From contig JAODUO010000465.1 of assembly GCA_025642075.2 (NCBI GenBank), forward strand, positions 410,001-474,000: 64,000 nucleotides of DNA. The letters are read 5' to 3'. The notes under the pieces were generated by a model. The model worked only from the letters and a program-made list of their open reading frames with translations. It was not told where the DNA came from and did not search any database. The stretch comes from Ridgeia piscesae (lineage: Eukaryota > Annelida > Polychaeta > Sabellida > Siboglinidae). Below, piece after piece: positions 1-11,600 of this stretch; the first letter of the stretch is position 1; the number at the start of each line of letters is the position of its first letter. The position numbers and the translations under genes were made by a program.

Positions 1-1900
1 TAGTCGCGGGCCCAGGACATACATGTGCTTAACAGGTTGTCCCCTTTGTCCAGCAGGGCGTGATTTTACACACTAGTGCCAACTACATGACAACGAGATA
101 GATGACTAGTTCTGAGGTGCAGATTATAAGACTAGCAAAACAATTAAGAAACACCCTAGTATTATTAACCCAATTCACTATTTATAGAATTAGTATATAA
201 AGTATAAAATTACGTAATTAATAAACAAAAACTTCGTTTGCGTGTTTTCTGTGAAATTAAAATTATTTATCCAATGTTCGTGCGAATTACAAATTAACCA
301 CAATTCATCTACAATGAATCGGAATGCAATCGCACAATATAATACGCGGCTAAAATAATAAGTTCTTTTTATCAATTCATGCGAATTAACATTGAACAAA
401 ATACTATTACAATTACATCAAGCTGTCGGCATTCAAAAATTCCTGCCGAGAACGATAATTTCTATAGTTCAATTAGTTCATCGGATAGTTTTGCTGCAAC
501 GACTTCAGAAAAATTGGTTGCATTGACCTTATCGACGATGTTTTTGTTATGCTGGATACCCTGCATGACACTGCAAAAATGATTGGTACTTCGGTCTGCC
601 GACTTCGCTGCTTCCTTGCAAGTTTGTTTACCGCCCACTCCTATTTTGTCACAATCATTTAGAAATGGCAATGCTGCTTTGCATGGGAATCTCTAAACGT
701 TCAAACAATGTAATAGTTGAATTCAAGAATTTAAAAATGGTTCGTTATGAAAGAGACCTCAGATTTTAAGACAAATAAGTGACGTGCATTTTTTTAGTTT
801 CTTGGCATAGCGCAAAAATCATTGGCAAGTTTCTGTTTTCGGAATTCCCAACGACAAATCACATTCAGAACACCTTCGCATATTCACTTTCAAGAAGATT
901 TCTATGCGACTTAATTGCGATCGTTCTGCTCTCTCCAGGAAGGCAATAGTAATCATTGTTTGTAGAAAAAAGGCAACGACACCAGACGCCTAATTAAACG
1001 GTTTGTCACGCAGAAAAAATACTGGGAAAAAATAGCCCCTGTCGATAAAACATAGTTTGCAGAACACTATAGGGCCTACTCGCTATACAATAATTTATAT
1101 CGAAATTGCGGCTCGCAAAACGCGTAATTTTTTTAAATAATATACTCACTGCTTTGCTCGATGTACGTATGCATTTATTTTCACGAATTGACATAATATT
1201 GGATTTTTGAAATAAAATATTGTCATTACACGTGTATTATTATTAAAATATATTTATTATTATTATTATAAAACTATTATGATCTCTCGAGATCTATCTA
1301 TCCATCTAAACGAGCATTGAAGTACTGTTTAAAAATAAAATTAACATATACCTAAGAAGGGCGGGGTACATTTAGATAGATAGGTTGGACTCTCGATAAG
1401 CCAAAGCAAAGGGCTTCCTTGTCCACCTGCCATCTAGAGTTGATTCTCTAGGCGGCAATAATTGTAAAATCTTGACATGCAGCCACCTAGCGATTAAATG
1501 GCAAACTAAATGTTACTCGTGACAATATGCTGGTGTCGGACAATACCCTTTTGGGGCATTACACGGTATTGCTGGCTCACTGAGCCGTAGACAATGGATT
1601 AAAAAACTATTACCACTTAGAATTACATTTTCTTTATCACGTATTTTGCATGAAATTGATTTAGTAATTTCTTACATAAACATCCGTTGAATGGCATTGT
1701 GGGCAATGTAGGACCGCGCAGGCGCATGGCTCCTATGAATTTTTGTAATTTGTTAGTGACATCTGGGTAACTATTAATGAAACTCTGCCTTGATTTCGTT
1801 TCGGATTTGCGTTTCGCCAACGGAATCGCATTGGGTAAAGATCGACATTACTGTCGACATAGCACAGCTACAATAGTCATATAAAATGCACCGAAATATG
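1..1900. other. AT-rich flank upstream of the CAMSAP gene
   Basis: I see no coding exon with splice support and no recognisable transposon here. The sequence is AT-rich, with a short ATT-rich run at about 1236-1262. Short open frames on both strands look random. Confidence 0.5.
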
Positions 1901-1924
1901 TATTTAGGAGCTTATCTTGTTGGT

Positions 1925-2022
1925 CATCCGCCATTTTCGTCTTGACTCATTTCATGCAAAATACACTCTCAACGAAATGGCTAAAATTATTATCTTTTGC
2001 TGACATAATACCCGTGTGAAAA
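1925..2022 (+). promoter_or_regulatory. Candidate CAMSAP core promoter/5' UTR with a YY1-type motif
   Basis: CCGCCATTTT at 1928-1937 matches the YY1 binding site in the orientation often found at animal transcription starts, 85 bp upstream of the CAMSAP ATG. Two short upstream frames follow (ATG at 1954 ending TGA at 2017-2019; ATG at 1977 ending TGA at 2001-2003). The transcription start itself is not visible in the sequence. Confidence 0.35.
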
Positions 2023-2070
2023 ATGGAGATACCTGAACTGGTTCCTGCGGGAGACTACAAATCGAAAGAG
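2023..2070 (+). CDS. CAMSAP: CAMSAP coding exon 1 (residues 1-16)
   Basis: A 16-codon exon, MEIPELVPAGDYKSKE, followed by the donor GAG|GTGAGT in phase 0. The ATG has a good context (A at -3, G at +4). It joins in frame to exon 2 (AELKASISWLL), matching the family's N-terminal pattern of an acidic stretch, then LVP, then a Tyr, just before the ASISWL helix. It was placed by looking for that pattern in the 6 kb upstream of exon 2. An alternative first exon upstream of the window cannot be excluded. Confidence 0.8.
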
Positions 2071-2552
2071 GTGAGTTTTGACAGCTGACATGACGTTGGT
2101 AGTTCTGTGACATATTCTTGAGTGATGTATTATGAAGCCGGCGACACTTCGAGTCCGAGAATGAAGACGCTGACACAGACTTAGCGATACACGACCGAAT
2201 AGCCGAGTTGTATTTGTAAGAGGTTAACATTTAGTTCGGCTACTACATCACACTAATCCCATAAACATTTTCTTGAGCACGTCATATCAAAAACAATCCA
2301 CAACCATCTTGAATGCCACAATATCCTCACTGACGACAATGTGGATTTAGACGTAGGCGTTCCTGTGAGACTTCACTGCTCATGACTATATATGACCTGA
2401 CAAGCACCCTAGAAAAATTCACCAGTTCCTATCCAAATGATGGCTGGATGGGTCGTTAGATGAAGCTATGTTGTAAACGGATATGGTCAGAATGCACTTG
2501 TTTCTTTGTCACTCTCGTGTATTCCTGGGTTCAACTTTATTTTTCTTAAATG

Positions 2553-2636
<84 letters not shown>

Positions 2637-5600
2637 ACAAAAAACAAGGCACTTTCAAGAACGTACAGAAAGTCAATGAAATGTCATTAATTATGCATTT
2701 TATGTTTTAATATCTACAATTGTATTATCTGTTATATACATAGGTTTGATGACAGTAAAATCACTGGGGCATTCTGACCATAAGCAGTGCATTGTGACTA
2801 GAAGAATTAAATTTGCCAAATTTATGGACATTTTATGTCACGTGTCTACATTTCCAAATCCTGCAAGATAAGGATGTCGCATCCAATCTGATATTCACAA
2901 TAGAGAATCAAAAAAAATCTTAGGTCTGATACATGTTTATAAAATTAAACATTGTCGCATGTAGGTTACCTCCATGGATCTAAGTATAAGATATGGGCAG
3001 ACTGGTCTACTACTAAAATGTCTGAGCCATCTGTATATCGAAGAAGTAACATAATATTCTGCACCCTGAAATCATCCAGTGTTCATATTATTATACACAC
3101 TTTGGGCCCTGAACATTCAAGGATTAATTTATGACTGCTCAGAAGAAAAGTAACACCTTTGATTACTGTATTCCCAATGTAATTTACATACACCTACAAA
3201 TATTAAAAACTACTCTAATAACCCATGACCTGTGTCACTGTATATAACTGCAGTAGAATACATGCAGCCTCATTCAACGGATAGGGGATCTAGTGGATAG
3301 ATTTAATGAAACAAGTAAAATAGCTGGCACTGCCTATGTGTCACTGGGTCACCGCCATCTGAGCTTCATATGTTTTCCTAATTGAAATACTGAATCTGTG
3401 GGTGTGTCTTCGTAAAGTCATATGTTGAATCATCTAGATGTGGTTACATTTTGAACATGTAAACTTGCTCCATGTTGCAGCCATAACTGTCTGGCCAGTT
3501 GCCCAGTTGTTCCACTGGCTGTGCTAAGCTCCAGCTTATTGCATGTAATATCTAATCTGTGTCAAAATATGTTTGCAACTTTGCATTCATAAACACGGAT
3601 TCAACCAGGTCACTTAATATTACTCACATAATCTGATTACTGATTGGTTAACACAAGTGTCTTAAAACAGCTGTGTAATATTATTCTAGTAATTTCTACT
3701 GTTGTGATATCCTGAGGACACTGGTGTATACATGGTTGGCCAAAACAGAAGAGCAGTGTGTAAATGCAGTGTAATATGTGTAGTTAGGTAATAGGTGGCA
3801 AAACAATTTGATCTCGGTGTGTTGCTAAGTAATTGTATTGCCAATTAAGTAATAATTATATTTGTGAGTTGTTAGTTGTTCATGATTTGTATCGCTTTAT
3901 TATTGGTTTGAGTCGCACCCTGACCCTACTGCCCCTTCAAGTTCTCATACTGATAGTTTTGTACCTGTGCTAATGCACACTTCATATACAATGACGGCCA
4001 TAGCTTTATCTAGAGACCCGTCCACCCGTCATTTGGACGGGCAATTTCAAATGTGGACGGGGGAAATTTTTCGAGGACGGGCTACAACCCGTCACAGTGT
4101 GATAAGGCCCCGTCCTGGCAGTTTATATGATGGGTGTCACCGTGTCATCACTGGAATATAACGTGTTCTGTATCCCCCAGAAACAAATATTTCCAGTACT
4201 GTGAATTCCTAGCACCCCGTGCAAAGATGCCTACCACCACACTATTCACGCGTACACTGCAGGCGTAGCAGTAGCTCATTTTACGCATGCGTGTAGGGCG
4301 CCTACTCACAGCGGCAGTCGTACATGTGGTTTCATTTGCTGCTAGAGGGGTCAAAGCAATGTGTTAATGCCCCAACAACCATTTCGCAAATAGCATACGT
4401 GATTGGTTAATTCCGTTGGGGTGTCATACGTCAATAATAATGGGCATGAATTAACTAGTAACACAAACTTCATAATACAGATTATGCGCACTTTTCAAAG
4501 CGTTAAAAATACATATAAATTACATATACGTATATGCCTGTATATTATTAACATTTCGACTTTATGGCGTTTATGTCTGGAGTGACTCCCGGGAATGATC
4601 AACTTTAAAACGAGGCCTCATTAGCGACTCACGTGGCTACAAATAAACATTACATATTATCGTCCACGCGATGCATCCACCTCCGAAGCCGAAGGTTCGC
4701 AAACTAACCACAATAACAAAGTTTTTCACGGCAAAACCGACGCCAACTGTTACGGCAACACCTTCACCGCCGACGACATCGACTTATTATTTTATTGATG
4801 TTTTGTAGTAATTACGAAGGTAAAATGGTACTTCGTTTATGATGATTTTACAGAATGTGTTATTTTGTTATGAAGAGTACGGCAATGAGGTTGTTTTTGA
4901 AGATTTATTTATAATTTGTTGTAGACATGTAACATTGCTTGAGAGTACTGACTATTGTATATAATGACTGCATAATTTACATAATTTTGTTATTTACACT
5001 GCGACATAATGTAACTTGTTTTTTTTTTATTAGGCATGGTTGTAATAATTGAAAAATTTCATTAAATAAGACATTATTATATTATTGTTGTTGTGTTACT
5101 GCATATAAAAAAAATAAGATAGCATAGCATAGCAAAAAAAGGTCTTCCAAAGTTGTAGACATGTATCATTAGGTTTTTACCCAAAGTTGTGACTGGCAAA
5201 AATGTGATCCTGCATAAAGCCCTGATGACAGCGGCATTTGGACAGAAAGCCACCAATATATATGTTGATGAACTGTGTGTAGTTTGGACATGGCCAACTC
5301 CTAGGAATGCTTCTTTGTGAATTGTGACATTGTAAGTCATCCAGTTTTACTGAATTTTGAGCAGTGACCTACAAATAAGCAATAAAATACAAATATGTAC
5401 CTGTATGTATTTACAGTATTATTTACTGTTTGCAGAATCAATGCGTCAGTACAGCAAGTAATTTGTAGCATTCATAGGACTGTACGCTCTATTTACATGA
5501 TGGAGTGATTTGTCACCCTGTTATTTCCCCATTCTGAGCATGTTGGCATTAGGCGCACTGGCCTAGCCAAACTGAATGAGAATGACCTCTTTGGTCAAAG

Positions 5601-8600
5601 GTGATGTCCACCTGGATATTCACACTTTCTGTGAATGGTACAAGAATGCCTTCTGAGTACGTGTATGTGACTGGTTAATTTACGACACTTGTGGTATTGA
5701 CCATCACTGATTTAATTTGAAGATACATTGATCACTTTTATGTATGTCAAGGTACTGGTCAAAGACTAGGTGTCATCTATTAGTGTTACGATGACATGCA
5801 ACTAGACAGCTGACTGTGGAATCTGCTGGTTAAATACTCCTTCAGTGAGCATGTTTTAGTCATGCTTCGTCACACTCCAGTGCACACGCAACACACATGT
5901 AGTCCAGTTGCATTGTGAAGTGCTGCATCTGTTACATTAAAACACCTGTTAATTTACAATCAACAGAACTGTATATGGGGTAGCAGTTGAATGTCTAGAA
6001 GAAGTAGACTATGAACCAAATGACAAAACTGACACCCAATTATTTAAAAAAAATTGTCACGGTTAGAAAACTACACCCAATTTGTTTTGGCTAAAGCAGG
6101 CTGCAGTTATGTGGTAAAGTAAATAAATTGAGAGCAGTGATGATTATGTTGGTGAGTTTATAACGGTGAACAAACAACATCTGACGAGTGGTTTTGATGC
6201 TATTGGCTGTTGTCACTTGTTAGTAACTAACATTTGTCACCCTCAAGTCTGTGGTTGACTTGCTGTGACCCCACACTGAACACCCCAGCTGTGTGTATGA
6301 CTTCGGTGTTGGCACGGCACGTAGAGAGTGCCATGTTTTATGTGTAGACAGGTGCGGGCAGTGCTACACTCATAGCTCACTGAGACCAGTGTTAGCAGAT
6401 GACATGTTTCACTCAGGATGTGTGAAGCAACTCACGCCTCACAGATGCACACTCGTTCCCCGGGCAGTTTCCACACCGTAAAAATTAGGATTATGAGTCT
6501 GCTGAAATTAGTCTTATGAGGAAAATTACATCATCATCGTCATGTTTATTATGAGACATTTGATACTTACAAACTGAACTTAATGTGCGTTTTGAAATAG
6601 GTCGGAAAATAATCATGAGATGAAGGATTGTTTCTGATTTTGTTTCCCAGTCACATGCCTCACACAGCTGTCCAAGTTGTTACACTAAAAGCGATGTCTA
6701 GAATCTCTAGATCAAGTCATCGTGAGACATTAATGGCTGTACATGTGTCCATTAAAATCATGCTGTCATGCACATCATATTTGTGAGCACTGTATGCGCT
6801 GTTGTATGTCACATTGAACCAGTCCTGTATATGATGTACAACATATTGAACTTGTCGTGTATGTGATTTATATCACGTTGGACCTGTGCTGTATGTGATG
6901 TACATCACACTGAGACTATGCTGTATATGATGTTGTACATCACATTGAACATGTCCTGTATGTGATGTTGTACATCACACTGAAACTGTGCTGTATATGA
7001 TGTACATCACATTAAACCTGTGCTGTATGTGGTGTACATCACATTAAACCTGTGCTGTATGTGGTGTACATCACATTAAACCTGTGCTGTATGTGGTGTT
7101 GTACATCACATTAAACCTGTGCTGTATGTGGTGTTGTACATCACATTAAACCTGTGCTGTATGTGTTGTTGTACATCACATTGAACCTGTGCTGTATGTG
7201 TTGTTGTACATCACATTGAACTTGTGCTGTATGTGTTGTTGTACATCACATTAAACCTGTGCTGTATGTGTGTTGTACATCACATTGAACCTGTGCTGTA
7301 TGTGTTGTTGTACATCACATTGAACCTGTGCTGTATGTGTTGTTGTACATCACATTGAACCTGTGCTGTATGTGTTGTTGTACATCACATTGAACCTGTG
7401 CTGTATGTGTTGTTGTACATCACATTGAACTTGTCCTGTATGTGTTGTTGTACATCACATTGAACCTTTTCCTGTATGTGTTGTTATACATCACATTAAA
7501 CTTGTCTGTATGTGTTGTTTACATCACATTGAACTTGTCTGTATGTGTTGTTTACATCACATTGAACTTGTCCTGTATGTGTTGTTATACATCACATTGA
7601 ACTTGTCCTGTATGTGTTGTTATACATCACATTGAACTTGTCCTGTATGTGTTGTTATACATCACATTGAACTTGTCCTGTATGTGTTGTTATACATCAC
7701 ATTGAACTTGTCCTGTATGTGTTGTTATACATCACATTGAACTTGTCCTGTATGTGTTGTTGTACATCACATTAAACCTGTCCTGTATGTGGTTGTACAT
7801 CACATTGAACTTGTCCTGTATGTGTTGTTGTACATCACATTGAACTTGTCCTGTATGTGTGTTTACATCACATTGAACTTGTCCTGTATGTTGTACATCA
7901 CATTGAACTTGTCCTGTATGTTGTACATCACATTGAACTTGTCCTGTATGTTGTACATCACATTGAACTTGTGCTGTATGGGGTTGTTGTACATCACATT
8001 GAACCTTGTGCTGTATGTGTTGTTCTACATCACATTAACCTTGTGCTGTATGTGTTGTTCTACATCACACTGAGATCTAATGCGTGTGGTGTTTTAGGCA
8101 GAGTTGAAGGCCAGCATCAGCTGGCTACTGACCAAAGCCTATGGCCAGGACATTCCCCCCGACTACAGACAGATGTTCTATGAGGATGACAAGGTAGGCA
8201 GAGGAGGAGTCAGTGGACAGTGGTGGACACCATGTCTGGCAGGAAGAGCTGGGTTGAAGGACCACTCTCAGGATTAATGAATTTAGTTTTTCATTTATCA
8301 AAATATAAACTAAGTTATCTTGAAAATTTGAGCGTCGGTTTTTTGATATTCTGAAATAAATCAGGACTCTTGTGTTGCATTCTTGCTCTCGTACTTGTCA
8401 TTGGTACTTAGTCGTTCTGCTGCCTCCCAATGATGTTCTTCAGTTACCATATGTCCCCTGTATCTGTGTCACCGGCTCACCTCAGTGACTGTTGCAGGGT
8501 GTGGAGTACATTGCCCCTCTCATTGTGCGAGGCCTCACCCGGGCTGACATCTACTGCAAGGCCTACAGCAGCATCTTCCAAGAGAAGGTCACCGCTCATG

Positions 8601-11600
8601 GGCAGGGTAAGGACAGTCTTGTGAGGGTCCACTTGTTTCATCAAAAATGATGTTATTCCTTGATATAATTTCATATAGCTGAGCTCATTAATTATTGATG
8701 TAACTTGATAAAGCAGAATACTGTTCAGAATTCAGGCCACATTTCCAGTTTAGCATGTGAGGAACCCTTTCCATGGAAGCGCCCCAAAACAGACATGTTA
8801 AACTACGATTTATACTTGCACATACAATTCTTGATAGCTTACAAAACAACTGGCATTTTAATGGTGGTTAAAATGAATAAACAATATTTTCCATATTTGA
8901 AAATTCATAGAAATTATGGTCGTGAGTCATGACATTCAATTTACAAACTATACAACAATTGCTCAACTCGAATATACAAAAGAAACCCTAAAACTGGTCA
9001 AAACCCTGAACCAAGTGGGAATTCATCCCTTGGTGATGATTGTAACACTCTAGACAAATGTGACGACAACTGTGATGTGTGTCACAGGTCACCAAGTTGT
9101 GATGCAGCTGTTGTCGAGACGAGGTATCTATGTGACAGAGAGCAGTGACGTGGCCGTCACCGACACCATGCTCAAACAGCACAAGCCTGTCCACCTGGTG
9201 AGTTGACATGTCACCACTGACCGCATCAGAGCTTGAAACAGTTGCAAGCATGGTACCGTAGAGTTATTACAGATGCTCTGATTCCTTCCTGTCCTCTACA
9301 GTTACTTCAAATGTACGAGTGTGTCAGCGTAGAGTTTGAAACAATAACACATGCATGTGGTACCATCTCTCTTGTCTAGAATCACATTGAGTGTGCACAA
9401 ATACCTGTGGCCTGGAGTGTCGTGTCGTGTCGTGTTGTGTTTGTTCATGAACTCTAAATGAAGAAGTCAGTGTTGGATGCCAGAGATTCTAGGTCCTGTC
9501 ACAGTGCGGGTGCTGTCTCAATTGTAGACGTTACTCATAGGTTTCATCGTACCACAACATACCCAAACAATCTCACTTCCTCGATATCAGGCTTACCTTT
9601 TCTATGACGAATTTCAGATTCAAATTAAGTTCATTTAGTGTAGTGTATATGTTAAAATAAATTATATATATATAGGACAGACCTTTAAGGAGGATCACAT
9701 TTTTTTGACAGTCCAGAAATATCTCATTAAACACTTGTGTTTGAACACGCGCGTATATAGCAGCCAATTCAGACATGTTTATTACGTCTAGAAGTACACA
9801 ATAATCCATGCGTGTGACACTTATTGTGAAAGCATAATTGACAACGTGATGAAATAAGCTGTTTATTGATCCTGAAATATTTACCCGTCCAGTCCGGCAT
9901 TTTACCCGTCCAAAAGCAGAATTGATCCATTCGGGTGGGTGACGGGTGGACTTGTCTGTAGGCCAAGCTGTGGTGTTGAGAGATGTAAGGGTTGTTGAGG
10001 TTGTCTGACTGGGTGAATCTGTGGAGTTTTTACAAGTGCATCTGGTATTGGTGAGTTGTGTCGTAAATCTAACCTGGATGTTACTAACAAAAAACACACG
10101 TGACGTGTTGTGTTGAATGTCATCCGCTGTGTTGACAGAACGCACACGTGGCCCTCATTCGAGCACTCATTAAAGCGTACACCCAAGACGTGGTCACAGT
10201 GGAGAGGGTTGTCAAAGCAGTCAAGTAAGTGCTAAAACATAGAAGTGTAGACGAAACGAGACGTGTCTGTAATGATTAGTGTGTGTGAGGCATGTTTGTT
10301 TAGGATCAAGAGAGTAGTTTGTTTATAGCTGTATGAATGTTTTAGCTTATGGCATTGTGAAATCCAAAGCTATCCACCACAGCAGCCTTTGATGATTCCA
10401 GCGTGAGGAAAACATCTCCAACACGCTGTCACCCTTCTTCTGGCTAATATGACTCCTTATATCTACTATGACCACAACATGCCCTTATGTCTACTATGAC
10501 CACAACATGCCCTTATGCCTACTATGACCACAACATGCCCTTATGTCTACTATGACCACAACATGCCCTTATGCCTACTATGACCACAACATGCCCTTAT
10601 GTCTACTATGACCACAACATGCCCTTATGTCTACTATGACCACAACATGCCCTTATGTCTACTATGACCACAACATGCCCTTATATCTACTATGACCACA
10701 ACATGCCCTTATGTCTACTAAAATTCATAATGTGAAACTTCTTTCGCTGCAACCAGTATTCATGATGACAAAATCAATACTTGTGGTGCGAACTCTCAAA
10801 GTGGGCCGTCTACTGCAGTCGGGTTGATGTTTCAAGTGATAGATGGAGCCACTAGCTCCAGGTACACCCAGGCCGTGCTACAGCTCAGAGATGGAGTAAT
10901 CGTACTCGTGTACTTGTACTCGTACTCGAGTACGAGTACTTTTTGAGTACTTGTACTCTAGTACGAAGGAAAGTAATCGTACTCGTACTCGAGTACATTA
11001 CCAAAGTAATCGTACTCACGATTACTTCTCACGATTACATTTTTTTCATATGTACAGTTGCAAGCAAATATATTAGACAGATAAAAATGGCAATATTAGA
11101 AGTAATCTAATAAATGTAATAATAATCAAGGTATTCATTTTCTATTACTGTTGAGCATTTCAGTTAAATAAATATTCAGTCAGATTTCTCTATTAATTCC
11201 TTCTCTTCCCAGAGAAGCAACATCTCACCCTCCTGCTTAGTACAAAGTACAAGTTATATTGTGACAGTCCCTGGGAAGCACTGCAGGAGATAAGCATCCA
11301 CTAACATCTTGCTTTGTAATTTTAGAAGCCAGGCCTCAGCCCCACCAGTACTGTTTGCTCTGTCAGTATGGTGTGAATGACTGGTCATATTTCCAACATC
11401 CAGAATCCTGACTGGGTCTGGGTGGTTAGCTGCTAAATCCCTGTCTATTATGTTTAATTAAGTGCAAACTGTAAACTTGTCTAAATCCACAAACATTCTG
11501 TGTTTGTCCCATCCAGACATGGGGTCAAATACATTGAAATGTATTTAAATACAAATATTCTTGAGGGATTACAAATACCTTTTAAATATAAATGTATTTA

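Larger units (their letters stand above)
2071..6789. other. CAMSAP intron 1, non-repetitive part
   Basis: It holds a (TA)n run at 2554-2632 and fragments of a dispersed repeat at about 4005-4110 and 5140-5300, both listed separately. I found no further exon that would join in phase between exons 1 and 2. Confidence 0.6.
8607..10138. other. CAMSAP introns 3 and 4 around exon 4
   Basis: Besides exon 4 (9088-9197), this stretch has a short GTGTC-rich run at about 9415-9440 and an inverted copy of the dispersed GGACGGGT repeat (9655-9965). Nothing else is recognisable. Confidence 0.5.

Noticed and set aside
9573..10145. A 190-codon minus-strand frame
   Set aside because: It spans a dispersed repeat copy and ends opposite CAMSAP exon 5; no domain and no splice support.
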